Below the pieces are notes generated by a model. That model was not told where the DNA came from and did not search any database. It worked only from the letters and a program-made list of their open reading frames with translations. The position numbers and the translations under genes were made by a program. From Mycolicibacterium vinylchloridicum (lineage in GTDB: Bacteria > Actinomycetota > Actinomycetes > Mycobacteriales > Mycobacteriaceae), in the NCBI RefSeq assembly GCF_013404075.1, contig NZ_JACBJQ010000024.1, forward strand, positions 28,745-92,744: DNA of 64,000 nt, read 5' to 3'. Below are positions 17,134 through 25,975 of the stretch, one piece after another (position 1 is the first letter of the stretch; every line of letters starts with the position of its first letter).

Positions 17134-19332
17134 GTGGCGTCGAACATCGAGCACAAGACCACGTTCTGCCGGATCTGCGAACCGCTGTGCGGCATGGTGG
17201 CCACCGTCGAGGACGGCCGTCTGACGGCATTGCGCCCGGACAAGGACCATCCGCTCTCGGCCGGCTTCGCCTGCCAGAAGGGCATCGCGTTCACCGAGAT
17301 CCAGAACGATCCGGACCGGGTGACGGCGCCGCTCCGCAAAGGCCCGGACGGATATGAGCCCGTGAGCTGGGACGAGGCGCTGTCGGATATCGCCGGCCGG
17401 TTGGCTGCGATCCTCAAGACCCACGGCTCAGGCGCGGTCGGCTGGTACATGGGCAACCCGGGTGCCTTCAGCTACGCGCACACCTTCGCGGCGTTGATGT
17501 TCATCAAGGCCCTCGGCCGCGACAGCCACTACTTCACGGCGTCGTCGCAGGACACGAACAGCCGGCTGATCGCCAGCCAGTTGCTGTACGGCGCGCCGAC
17601 GTCGGTGCCCATCCCCGATCTGACGCGCACCGATCTACTGGTCATGATGGGAGCCAATCCTGTTGTCTCCCATGGAAGTTTTCTGACCGCACCGCGGATC
17701 AAGGATCGCATGCACGACATCGTCAAGCGCGGCGGGCGCGTTGTCGTCGTCGACCCGCGCCGCACCGAGACCGCGGCGGCCTTCGAATGGCTTCCCATCG
17801 TGCCCGACGCCGACTCCTTCCTGCTGCTGTCGCTGCTGCAGGTGATGTTCGGCGAAGGCCTCGTCAACACCGCGCAGGTGAAGGCGCAGGCCGACGGCGT
17901 CGAATGGCTGCGGTCGCTGTGCGCGCCCTACACCCCGGAGTCCACCGCGGCGCACACCGGCATCGACGCGGACAGCGTGCGCTCGCTCGCGCGGGATCTG
18001 GTGCGCGAACCGCGGGCGGCCGTCTACGGCAGGCTCGGCACCTGCGTCGGCCGATTCGGCACGCTGACCACCTATCTGATCGATGCGGTGAATCTCGTCG
18101 CGGGCAACCTCGACGCCCCCGGCGGGTCGGTGTTCAGTTCGATGGAGACCATCGGCGGGCGTTGGCAGGCCACGATCATGGGTCTGGCGATGCGCCGGTC
18201 GTATCGCAACCGGTCCCGGATCGGCGGGTTCCCGATCGCCGTCGCGATGGAGCCCGCCGCGTTGATGGCCAAGGAGATCACCACACCGGGCGATCGCCAG
18301 ATCAGGGCGATGTTCGTCTCGGCGGGCAACCCGGTGCTATCGGTGCCCAACGGCGACGAGCTCGAGTCGGCCTTCGATTCCCTTGAACTGTCTGTCGCCC
18401 TTGACTTCTGCGTCACCGAGACGACCGGGCGATGCGACTACATCCTGCCGGTGACCACGATGTACGAACGCGACGACTTCCCGTACACCTTCCAGGCCTT
18501 CCAGGCCACGCCGTTCCGGCAGGCCACCGACGCGGTCGTCGCACCGGCCGGCGAGGCCCGCTCGGAATGGGACATCGTGGAAGCTCTCACGGTCAAGCTG
18601 GCGCCCGATGTGCGCGCATTCGCCGTGCTCGGTGCCGTGCGAAAGACACTGGGCCGCTTTGGAATAGCCCTGGGGCCGCGGATGATGATCGACGGCCTGA
18701 TCCGGACATCGCAGGGCGGTGACCTGTTCGGACTGCGTCGTGGCGGGCTGACGCATCGCAGGCTGACCGAGGAGCATCCGCACGGTGTGGTCGTGGCGCC
18801 GCACATCCGCACCGGTGCGCTGCGCAATGCGGTGGCCTACCTGTCGCGCCGTGTCCGCCTCGCCCACCCCGGTATCGCCGCCGAGGTCGACAAGCTTTCG
18901 CGCGCCGGTCATCCCGATGGGTATCCGTTGCGGATGATCGGCATGCGCGAGCCGCGCTCGGAGAACTCGTGGATGCACAACTCGCCGCTGCTGATGCGGG
19001 GCGAACGGGGACAGCGGGCACTTGTCCACGTCGACGATGCGGCCGAATTGGGCATCTCCGATGGTGATCTGGTGCGGGTGTCTTCGCCATACGGCCAGAT
19101 CACCGTCGAGGTGATGACGACCAAGGACCTGATGGCCGGCGTGATCGCAGTCCCGCACGGGTGGGGGCATACGGGCACCGGGACGTGGAAACTGGCGAAC
19201 CGCGCCGGCGGGTCCAACGTCAATCGGCTGACGTCGAGTGCGCCCGAGGATGTCGAGTCGTTGTCCGGGATGGCGTGGCTGACCGGTGTCCCGGTCCGCG
19301 TGGAGCGGGTCCGCGAGGCGGTCAGTTCTTAG
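17134..19332 (+). CDS. Molybdopterin oxidoreductase with an N-terminal 4Fe-4S motif
   Basis: A 732-residue protein of the formate dehydrogenase/DMSO reductase superfamily using bis-MGD and one iron-sulfur cluster. The cluster motif is FCRICEPLC followed by the Cys of GFACQKG. Next come the Mo-cofactor domain (MGANPVVSHGSF, VVVDPRRTETA) and the C-terminal dinucleotide-binding domain (GISDGDLVRVSSPYGQI, VPHGWGHTGTG). I could not identify a Cys, Ser or Sec molybdenum ligand with confidence. No Tat signal, so probably cytoplasmic. The GTG at 17134 is chosen because longer starts would translate through the operator; the mRNA may be leaderless. The substrate is unknown. Four bp overlap with the convergent CoA-transferase. 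Confidence 0.82.
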   Translation: MASNIEHKTTFCRICEPLCGMVATVEDGRLTALRPDKDHPLSAGFACQKGIAFTEIQNDPDRVTAPLRKGPDGYEPVSWDEALSDIAGRLAAILKTHGSGAVGWYMGNPGAFSYAHTFAALMFIKALGRDSHYFTASSQDTNSRLIASQLLYGAPTSVPIPDLTRTDLLVMMGANPVVSHGSFLTAPRIKDRMHDIVKRGGRVVVVDPRRTETAAAFEWLPIVPDADSFLLLSLLQVMFGEGLVNTAQVKAQADGVEWLRSLCAPYTPESTAAHTGIDADSVRSLARDLVREPRAAVYGRLGTCVGRFGTLTTYLIDAVNLVAGNLDAPGGSVFSSMETIGGRWQATIMGLAMRRSYRNRSRIGGFPIAVAMEPAALMAKEITTPGDRQIRAMFVSAGNPVLSVPNGDELESAFDSLELSVALDFCVTETTGRCDYILPVTTMYERDDFPYTFQAFQATPFRQATDAVVAPAGEARSEWDIVEALTVKLAPDVRAFAVLGAVRKTLGRFGIALGPRMMIDGLIRTSQGGDLFGLRRGGLTHRRLTEEHPHGVVVAPHIRTGALRNAVAYLSRRVRLAHPGIAAEVDKLSRAGHPDGYPLRMIGMREPRSENSWMHNSPLLMRGERGQRALVHVDDAAELGISDGDLVRVSSPYGQITVEVMTTKDLMAGVIAVPHGWGHTGTGTWKLANRAGGSNVNRLTSSAPEDVESLSGMAWLTGVPVRVERVREAVSS

Positions 19333-20552
19333 GCGATCGCGCCGGACTCCTTCAGCGCCTCGATGCGATCCCAGTCGATGCCGATCTCCATCAGCACGAT
19401 CTCGGTGTGCTCACTGGCCTGAGGGGCGCGGGTGGTCTCCAGCGGCTCGTGGTTGAACTGCACCGGACCGCGAACGACCTTGAACGGCGCCCCACCGTCG
19501 GCGGCTTCCACCTCGACGATCATGTCGTTGGCCAACGCTTGCTCGTCGGTGGCCAGATCGATCAGACTCTGGAACGGCGCCCACTGCCCCTTCATCGTCT
19601 TGAGGTGCTGGCGCCAGTACTCGAACGGCTTGGCGGCGATCGCCTCGGTGATCAGCCGCACGCCCTCTTCGGCGTTCTGGATCAGCGGCATCACCTCCGA
19701 GAACCGCGGGTCGTCGGCCAGCTCGGGCAAGCCGAGATGTTCCCAGGTGTCGCGGATGTAGCCGGTCGGACTGACGATGCACAGGTTGATGGTGCCGCCG
19801 TCGGAGGTCAGGTAGTTGGCCATGAACGGGTTGACCGACGTCGTGGTGCCGGGCATCAGCGACCGCATGGTTTCCCCGGTCTCCATGCCCTGTGTGACGC
19901 TGGCGCCGGCCGCCCACCACGCGGTGCTCAGCAGGGACACGTCGAGCTCGACCGCTTCGCCGGTGCGCTCCCGGTGGAACAGTGCCGCGGAGATCCCGCC
20001 GGCGATGTTCATCCCGCCGATCGAATCGCCGAATGCCGGAATGCCCTGCGGCAGTGCGCCTCCGAGCTCCTCGGGGGTCAGCGCATGACCTACGCCGCTG
20101 CGCGTCCAGAACGCGGTCCCGTCGAAACCGCCCACCAGACGCTCGGGACCCTTGTCGCCGTAGGCGCTGCCGCGGGCGTAGATGATGTTCGGGTTCGCCG
20201 CGCGGATGTGCTCGATGTCGAACTTGTTCTTCTGTCGGGCCTGCGGCATGTAGTTGGTCAGGAAGACGTCGGAGGTCTTCGCCAATTCGTAGAGCACCTC
20301 CTGGCCGTCGGGCGTGGACACGTCGATGCCGACGCTGCGCTTGCCGCGGTTGGGATGCTCGATCAGCGGGTGTCGGTTGGGGTCGAGCTGGAAGCCGCCC
20401 ATGTTGATGAACCCGCGTTGGGTGTCGCCGCGGACCGGGTGCTCGACCTTGATGACGTCGGCGCCCCAGTCCGCCAGAATCGCCCCGGCCGCCGGGACGA
20501 ACGTGAACTGCGCGACCTCCAGAACCCGGATGCCGTCCATCACCTTGATCAA
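19329..20552 (-). CDS. CaiB/BaiF-family CoA-transferase, second copy
   Basis: A 407-residue class III CoA-transferase: GIRVLEVAQFTFVPAAGAIL, ADWGADVIKVEHPVRGD, NRGKRSVGID and GDSIGGMNIAGG are typical. At the position of the formyl-CoA transferase nucleophile the sequence is VELDVSLLSTAWW, with Ser where Asp is expected by hand alignment. A TTG start at 20552 is preferred, as GGGGA lies 5 nt upstream; an in-frame GTG (20543) and ATG (20540) follow and cannot be excluded. It is divergent from the aldehyde dehydrogenase, with the operator at 20644 between them, and is probably co-regulated. Confidence 0.82.
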   Translation of the reverse strand: MIKVMDGIRVLEVAQFTFVPAAGAILADWGADVIKVEHPVRGDTQRGFINMGGFQLDPNRHPLIEHPNRGKRSVGIDVSTPDGQEVLYELAKTSDVFLTNYMPQARQKNKFDIEHIRAANPNIIYARGSAYGDKGPERLVGGFDGTAFWTRSGVGHALTPEELGGALPQGIPAFGDSIGGMNIAGGISAALFHRERTGEAVELDVSLLSTAWWAAGASVTQGMETGETMRSLMPGTTTSVNPFMANYLTSDGGTINLCIVSPTGYIRDTWEHLGLPELADDPRFSEVMPLIQNAEEGVRLITEAIAAKPFEYWRQHLKTMKGQWAPFQSLIDLATDEQALANDMIVEVEAADGGAPFKVVRGPVQFNHEPLETTRAPQASEHTEIVLMEIGIDWDRIEALKESGAIA

Positions 20553-20643
20553 GTCGTTCCCCTTTCGCGTGCGGTGGTAACCACATTCTCACACCCGCCC
20601 GCCGCGAGCCCCGGGAATCGGCGCAACAACACCGCAGAATATT

Positions 20644-20660
20644 ACTGTAACCTTTACAGT
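20644..20660. promoter_or_regulatory. Putative TetR operator (site 4, perfect arms)
   Basis: ACTGTAACCTTTACAGT: perfect 7-bp arms with a CCT spacer, between the divergent CoA-transferase and aldehyde dehydrogenase genes. Same half-site and spacing as sites 3 and 6. Confidence 0.7.
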
Positions 20661-20690
20661 TGACCGTCCCAGAACGTGAAGGTGGTGCCT

Positions 20691-22223
20691 GTGGTGGGCG
20701 AGCAGGGTGCGACGAGCGTAGAGCTCGGATTGCGTGCGGGCCAGCGCGCCGAGACCCGGATGCTGATCGACGGAAAACTGTCCGCGGCCGAAAACGGTGC
20801 GCAGTTCGACAACGTCAGCCCGGCCACCGGCCGCGTGCTCGGGGTCACCGCCGCCGCCGGGCCAGGCGATATGGACCGCGCGATCGGCGCGGCCAGGCGT
20901 GCCTTCGACGAGACCGCCTGGTCGACCGATCCCGAACTCCGCAAGCGATGCCTGGCCCAGTTGCAGTCCGCGCTGGAAGCCGAGAAAGAAGATCTGCGCG
21001 AGGAACTGGTGGCCGAGGTCGGTTGCCCGGTGATGTCGACCGGCGACGCCCAGCTGGAGTGGCCGCTCGCCGACTCGTTGCGCTATCCGGCCCGGCTGAT
21101 CGACGAATTCGACTGGGAGCGAACCCTCGACGGAGGCGGGCTGTTCGGTGAGCGCAATGTGCGCACCGTCGTCAAGGAACCGGTCGGGGTCGTCGCCGCC
21201 ATCACCCCGTCCAACTATCCGGTCGAGGTCATCCTCAACAAACTCGGTCCCGCGCTCGCCACCGGCAACACCGTCATCCTCAAGCCCGACCCGAATACAC
21301 CGTGGAACGCCACCCGCATCGGCCGCCTGGTCGCCGAGCACACCGATATCCCGGCCGGTGTCCTGAACGTCGTGCCCACCCCGTCCAACGAGGTCGCGGG
21401 ACTGCTGGCCACCGACCCTCGCGTCGACATGGTCTCGTTCACCGGTTCCACCGCGGTGGGCAAGCAACTGATGCGCGAGGGTGCGGACACGATGAAGCGC
21501 ACCTTCCTGGAACTGGGCGGGAAGTCCGCGCTGATCGTGCTCGACGATGCCAACCCTGCGCACGTCATCGGTGGCGCGGTCGGGGTGTGCGTGCACGCCG
21601 GGCAGGCCTGCGCGCTGACCACCCGGCTGGTGATCCACGAGTCCCTCTATCCGGAGGCGTTGGCCGCCATCACCGAGGCGTATCAGGCTGTGCCGGTCGG
21701 GGATCCGGCGTTGCCGGGAACCTTTGTCGGCCCCGTCGTCAGCGCCGCGCAGAAGCAACGCGTGCTCGACGCCTGCGATATGGCCCGCCGCGATGGCGCC
21801 GACATCCTGGTCGGCGGCGGACGTTTCGAGGGCCTGCCCGACTATCTGGCTGGCGGGCACTTCGTATCGCCCACGGTGATCACCGGTGTCGACAGCCGGT
21901 CGGCCATCGCCCAGCAGGAAATCTTCGGCCCCGTTCTGGTGGTGCTGCCCTTCCGGGACGACGACGAAGCTGTCCGCATCGCCAACGACAGCGCCTACGG
22001 GCTCGCCGGGGCGGTGCTGTCCGGATCGATCGACCGGGGTATGGCCGTCGCCCGGCGCATCCGCACCGGATCGATCGGCGTCAACGGCGGAATGTTCTAC
22101 GGCGCGGACGCGCCATTCGGCGGTTACAAGAACAGCGGTGTCGGACGCCAGTGCGGCATCGAGGGTTTCCAGCAATACCTGGAAACCAAGACCGTCGCCT
22201 TCCGCGCTCCTCGCAAGTCCTGA
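20691..22223 (+). CDS. NAD(P)-dependent aldehyde dehydrogenase
   Basis: An ALDH-superfamily enzyme of about 510 residues that oxidises an aldehyde to its acid. Motifs in order: ITPSNYPVEV (substrate/cofactor Asn), FTGSTAVGKQL (nucleotide binding), LELGGKSALIV (general-base Glu) and HAGQACALTTR with the nucleophilic Cys; the C-terminal QEIFGPVLVVLPF is typical. Five in-frame GTG codons cluster at 20676-20694. The one at 20691 is chosen for its spacing to GAAGG (20678), but the true start may differ by a few codons. Likely supplies acid for the CoA ligase; 19 nt to the SDR, so one operon. Confidence 0.88.
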   Translation: MVGEQGATSVELGLRAGQRAETRMLIDGKLSAAENGAQFDNVSPATGRVLGVTAAAGPGDMDRAIGAARRAFDETAWSTDPELRKRCLAQLQSALEAEKEDLREELVAEVGCPVMSTGDAQLEWPLADSLRYPARLIDEFDWERTLDGGGLFGERNVRTVVKEPVGVVAAITPSNYPVEVILNKLGPALATGNTVILKPDPNTPWNATRIGRLVAEHTDIPAGVLNVVPTPSNEVAGLLATDPRVDMVSFTGSTAVGKQLMREGADTMKRTFLELGGKSALIVLDDANPAHVIGGAVGVCVHAGQACALTTRLVIHESLYPEALAAITEAYQAVPVGDPALPGTFVGPVVSAAQKQRVLDACDMARRDGADILVGGGRFEGLPDYLAGGHFVSPTVITGVDSRSAIAQQEIFGPVLVVLPFRDDDEAVRIANDSAYGLAGAVLSGSIDRGMAVARRIRTGSIGVNGGMFYGADAPFGGYKNSGVGRQCGIEGFQQYLETKTVAFRAPRKS

Positions 22224-22242
22224 CTTTTGAAAGGAACACCCA

Positions 22243-23091
22243 GTGGGCAAGTTGGACAACAAAGTTGCCGTCGTGTCGGGAGCCGCACGGGGACAGGGGC
22301 GTTCGCATGCGATCGCACTGGCCGCCGAGGGCGCCGACGTCATCATCTTCGACATCTGCGCCGATCTCGACGGCAACACCTACCCGCTGGCTCGACCCGA
22401 AGATCTCGACGAGACCGCCCTGCTGGTGGAAAAGGAAGGCGCACGGGTTTTCTCGACCATCTGCGATGTGCGGGAACGCGGTGCGGTGTGGCAGACGATC
22501 GCCGAGGCGGTCGAGGAGATGGGCCACCTCGACATCGTCGTCGCCAATGCGGGGATCTGCCCGATGGGCAAGGGTCAGACTCTGCAGTCGTGGTCGGACA
22601 CCATCGACACCGACCTGGTCGGGGTGTTCAATGTCATCCAGGCCAGCATGCCGCACCTCAACGACGGCGCGTCGGTGATCGCCACCGGATCGCTTGCCGC
22701 GCAGTTGGGGAGCGCCAGCAACCAGGGCCCCGGCGGATCGGCCTACAGCCTCGCCAAGCAGATGGTCGCCCACTATGTCAACGATCTTTCAATCCAATTG
22801 GCCAAGAGGATGATTCGGGTCAACGCGTTGCACCCGACCAATGTCAACACCGACATGTTGCACAACGAGGGCATGTACCGGGTGTTCCGGCCCGACCTGG
22901 CTTCGCCGACCCGGCTCGACGCCGAGCTGTCCTTCCCGGCGATGCAGGCCATGCCGGTGCCCTATATCGAACCGTACGACGTGTCGGCCGCGGTGGTGTT
23001 CCTGGCCAGTGACGACTCCCGTTTCATCACCGGTACGCAATTGCGGATCGACGCAGGCGGATTCGTCAAAGCCAAGCCCTGGAAAGGATGA
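22243..23091 (+). CDS. Mycofactocin-type short-chain dehydrogenase/reductase
   Basis: A 282-residue SDR. The start VSGAARGQGRSHAIALAAEGAD and the acidic DICADL are hallmarks of the mycofactocin-coupled SDR subfamily, whose tightly held NAD is re-oxidised by the peptide-derived redox cofactor mycofactocin. An insertion after strand 2 (DGNTYPLARPEDL), also typical of the group, is present. Catalytic residues: Asn in VANAG, Ser in ATGSLAA and Y-S-L-A-K. GTG start with AAAGGA upstream. It probably converts an alcohol into the aldehyde or ketone handled by the neighbouring aldehyde dehydrogenase. No mycofactocin biosynthesis genes are in the window. Confidence 0.85.
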   Translation: MGKLDNKVAVVSGAARGQGRSHAIALAAEGADVIIFDICADLDGNTYPLARPEDLDETALLVEKEGARVFSTICDVRERGAVWQTIAEAVEEMGHLDIVVANAGICPMGKGQTLQSWSDTIDTDLVGVFNVIQASMPHLNDGASVIATGSLAAQLGSASNQGPGGSAYSLAKQMVAHYVNDLSIQLAKRMIRVNALHPTNVNTDMLHNEGMYRVFRPDLASPTRLDAELSFPAMQAMPVPYIEPYDVSAAVVFLASDDSRFITGTQLRIDAGGFVKAKPWKG

Positions 23092-23098
23092 GGCAGGG

Positions 23099-24304
23099 CT
23101 AGCGGACGGCGTCGAAGGTCACCGGCAGCGATGTCGGTGACCGGAACGGCTGGCCGTGGATGTGCGGGTCATCGTCGGCGAGCAGCGTGATGTTCGTCAG
23201 CCGATCCAGCAGTGACTCGACGGCCACCCTGGTCTCCATGCGCGCCAGGTGCAGACCCATACACGTGTGCTCGCCTGCGGCGAACGAGATGTGCGGGGTG
23301 TGTGTGCGGAAGATGTCGAACTCCTCGGAGTTCGGCCAGCGGCGCTGATCGCGGTTGGCCGACCCGATACAGAGATCGATCACCGAACCGGCCGGAATCG
23401 CAACACCTTCCAGTTCGCTGTCCTCGGTGGCGAACCGCTGCACCGTGGTCAGCGGGGTCTCGTAGCGCAGCCCCTCCTCGATCGCGGGCGCGATCAGATT
23501 CCGGTCGGCCTGCACGGCGGCGAACTGATCGGGGTGGGTCAGCAGCAGGTAGAGCAGATTGCCTGACGATCGGTAGGTGGTTTCCAGGCCGGCGGGCAGC
23601 AGCAGCCGCAGGAACGAGTAGATCGCCTCGTCGGTGAGCTTCTCGCCGCCGATGTCGGCGGTCACCAGATCGCCGATGATGTCCTCGGTGGGCTTCGAAC
23701 GGCGCTTGTCGATCTGCGTCATGAAGTATTCCCTGAGCGCCTCGGAGGCCTCGAATGCCTTCTTGTAGTTGACCGCATAGCTGATCAGCTGAACCGCGCG
23801 GCGCCGGAAGTCGGCCAGGTCCTCCTCGGGCAGGCCGAGCAGGCGGGTGATGACGCGGGTGGGGAATTCGAACGTGAACGCCTTGACCAGATCGGCTTGG
23901 CCATCCTTGATGAACTCGTCGATGAGCCCGTTGACGATCGGACGCACAACTTCAGGCTCCCAGCGGGACAGCGACTTCGACTTGAACGCGGCCGAGACCA
24001 GATTGCGGTGGTCCCAGTGCGTCTTGCCTTCCATGGCCAGCAGCGAGGGGCCGATGAACAGACCGATGGTGGCGTCGTAGATCGTGGAGTTGAACACCTT
24101 GCCGTCGCGGAAGACCTTGTTGACCGCATCGAAGGAGACAGCGGCGAATGTGTTGGTCGGCCGTAGCGACTCGGGTGTCTTGGAGTAGTCCATCACGGTG
24201 CCGCGGAATACCCCTGGACCCTCGCGCATCTCGGCAAAGAACGGATAGGGGTCACGCAAATAACCCGCGGGCAGTTGCGGCAATTCGGTGTCGGTGTCCA
24301 TCAT
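23099..24304 (-). CDS. Cytochrome P450, second
   Basis: A 401-residue P450 monooxygenase with all hallmark segments: I-helix LLPAGLETTYRS, K-helix ExxR in EEGLRYE and the full heme loop FAAGEHTCMG with the Cys near residue 348. The start ATG at 24304 overlaps the stop of the isochorismatase-like gene (ATGA), with GGAGG adjacent; a second ATG follows at once. It is last in the Rieske / isochorismatase-like / P450 operon, so the two oxygenases are probably made together. Redox partners are not encoded nearby. Substrate unknown. Confidence 0.9.
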   Translation of the reverse strand: MMDTDTELPQLPAGYLRDPYPFFAEMREGPGVFRGTVMDYSKTPESLRPTNTFAAVSFDAVNKVFRDGKVFNSTIYDATIGLFIGPSLLAMEGKTHWDHRNLVSAAFKSKSLSRWEPEVVRPIVNGLIDEFIKDGQADLVKAFTFEFPTRVITRLLGLPEEDLADFRRRAVQLISYAVNYKKAFEASEALREYFMTQIDKRRSKPTEDIIGDLVTADIGGEKLTDEAIYSFLRLLLPAGLETTYRSSGNLLYLLLTHPDQFAAVQADRNLIAPAIEEGLRYETPLTTVQRFATEDSELEGVAIPAGSVIDLCIGSANRDQRRWPNSEEFDIFRTHTPHISFAAGEHTCMGLHLARMETRVAVESLLDRLTNITLLADDDPHIHGQPFRSPTSLPVTFDAVR

Positions 24305-24909
24305 GCCTCCCAGGACGCGATCAGTTCGTCGGTGGTCGTGACGCTGGTCAGCAGCGCCAGCGTGTTGTCGATGATCGCGGTGCCGTAGTCGGCGGGCACC
24401 CCGGCCACGGCGTCGCGCGGCAGCACCACCCGGTAGGCGGCGTTGACGGCGTCCATCACCAGGTTGGGGATCGCGACGTTCAGTGACACCCCGACGGCGA
24501 CGATCGTGGTCACGCCGAGATTGCGCAGGATCGCGTCGAGGTCGGTGCCGCCCATCGGGCCGAGGCCGTGCCAGCGGTGCAGCATGAGATCGGTTGGCTC
24601 GGGCCCGAATTGGGGCAGCAGTGTGGCACCGGGGCTGCCCGGTGCGATGTCGACACCGTTGGCGCCGATTGCGAACAGCTTGGCGTTGTGGTTGGCGCCC
24701 AGCCCGTCCGGCCGGCGCTGAACGAGGCAGTGCACCACCTTCACCCCGGCCGCGCGTGCCGCCGGTAGAAGTCGCTCGATGTTCGGCAGCGCCTCGCGCT
24801 CGGCCTCGCGGGCTAGTGCGGCCAGGCCGGCGTTCGGCCCGACGACCGCACCTTGCAGTTCCTGGGTGACGATCGCCGTGTGCGCCGGGTCGACGAGGCC
24901 GGGCTTCAT
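24301..24909 (-). CDS. Isochorismatase-fold protein with altered catalytic residues
   Basis: A 202-residue cysteine-hydrolase (isochorismatase) superfamily fold: central strand TIVAVGVSLNVAIPN, helix GGTDLDAILRNLGV and the C-terminal LPRDAVAGVP. Family members use an Asp-Lys-Cys triad. Here the nucleophile position reads NVAIP in place of NVCVE (Cys to Ala), the N-terminal Asp region reads TQELQ (probably Glu) and the Lys position has no clear Lys (LHRWHG). It may be a pseudoenzyme, a lyase-like variant or a binding protein. ATGA overlaps at both ends place it in translational coupling with the Rieske oxygenase and the P450. ATG at 24909. Confidence 0.75.
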   Translation of the reverse strand: MKPGLVDPAHTAIVTQELQGAVVGPNAGLAALAREAEREALPNIERLLPAARAAGVKVVHCLVQRRPDGLGANHNAKLFAIGANGVDIAPGSPGATLLPQFGPEPTDLMLHRWHGLGPMGGTDLDAILRNLGVTTIVAVGVSLNVAIPNLVMDAVNAAYRVVLPRDAVAGVPADYGTAIIDNTLALLTSVTTTDELIASWEA

Positions 24910-25910
24910 ACGGGTGCCGCTTCCGCGACGTCGTAGAACTGCAGGGCCCACTTCCGCATGGCCATATAGGGTTTCGCGTCGACCTTGGCCAACGCGGGGT
25001 GCTCGACGTACTTCTGGTAGCGCCAGATCTCGAGGTCTTCCCACACCGTGCCGAGGTACTGTTTCTCCACCCGCTCACGGACGTCGTCAGGGGGGATCTC
25101 ACTGGTATCACCGGCTTTTCGCGGCCACCAGATCGAGTAGAACATGTTGGACACCTCGTCGTCGACGGGTGTGCACGCGAAGATCAGCCGGTGGTTCGAC
25201 GAGCCTTCGAACGCGCTGATGGCGAAGCCGAGCCCGGAGAAGTGGCTGTGAATGCGCAGCGCCATCTTGTTCGGGTCGTCGCTGCGGGTGTCCGGCCAGC
25301 CGGTGAGGAAGCGCCACTCCTCGCCGACCGCCTCCCATTCCAGACACACCGGTGTGACCGTCGCCTTATGCACGTAGTGGAAATGCGCACTGTCCGGACC
25401 GTTTTCGGCCACGATCTGTGGATGTACCGGTTCGTTCTCGGCGAACCGGGAGAACTCGGGGAAGGGTCGGTAGTAGGCATTGGGTTCGACCGGGAACTGC
25501 GGGAACTTGGTGAAGATGTCGGGGAGTTCCCAGCGCGGTGGCTCGCCGTCCGGGTGGTGCCACATGAAGATGCAGCCGTGCTGTTCGGCAACCGGATAGG
25601 CCTTCAGGCGCAGGCCCTTGTTGGGCCGGTCCGGTTGGTAGGGGATGTAGGTGTTGGCGCCGTCGGGTCCCCATCGCCAGCCGTGGAACGGGCATTCGAC
25701 GCAGTCGCCGACGACCGTGCCGCCGTGCCCGATGTGGGCGCCGAGGTGTTTGCAGTGTCCCTCGAGCACGTGCAGTTCACCGGAGGAGTCGCGATAGATG
25801 ACGAGGTCTTCACCGAAATAGCGCAGCGGCCGGACGTCGCCGACGTCGTATTCGGCCGACCAGCCGATCATGAACCAGCCGGTGACCTTCCAGGTGAAGG
25901 GAACTTTCAC
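24906..25910 (-). CDS. Rieske non-heme iron oxygenase, KshA-like
   Basis: A 334-residue oxygenase component. The Rieske 2Fe-2S ligands are C53-x-H55 (GHCKHLG) and C73-x2-H76 (CPFHGW). The mononuclear iron site has D173, H176 and H181 in GPDSAHFHYVH, the spacing of KshA-type (3-ketosteroid 9-alpha-hydroxylase) enzymes. It would hydroxylate a ring or alkyl carbon using a separate reductase not present here. The start is GTG at 25910 with GGAGG 6 nt upstream. First gene of a three-gene minus operon preceded by the operator-like site at 25938. A steroid-like or other polycyclic substrate is possible but not shown. Confidence 0.88.
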   Translation of the reverse strand: MKVPFTWKVTGWFMIGWSAEYDVGDVRPLRYFGEDLVIYRDSSGELHVLEGHCKHLGAHIGHGGTVVGDCVECPFHGWRWGPDGANTYIPYQPDRPNKGLRLKAYPVAEQHGCIFMWHHPDGEPPRWELPDIFTKFPQFPVEPNAYYRPFPEFSRFAENEPVHPQIVAENGPDSAHFHYVHKATVTPVCLEWEAVGEEWRFLTGWPDTRSDDPNKMALRIHSHFSGLGFAISAFEGSSNHRLIFACTPVDDEVSNMFYSIWWPRKAGDTSEIPPDDVRERVEKQYLGTVWEDLEIWRYQKYVEHPALAKVDAKPYMAMRKWALQFYDVAEAAPV

Positions 25911-25937
25911 GTGGATCCTCCTCGGACGCGGGGCTGT

Positions 25938-25954
25938 ACTAAGAGTATTACAGT
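25938..25954. promoter_or_regulatory. Putative TetR operator (site 5, one perfect arm)
   Basis: ACTAAGAGTATTACAGT: the right arm TTACAGT is perfect and the left arm keeps ACT plus the seventh position. It is 27 bp upstream of the Rieske oxygenase start, on the same promoter side as the other sites. Confidence 0.5.
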
Positions 25955-25975
25955 AGTGCTTTCAGGTGCTGCGGT

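Noticed and set aside
24906..25910. Naming the Rieske oxygenase kshA
   Set aside because: Only the iron-site spacing supports it; no other core steroid-ring genes (kstD, hsaC) are present.
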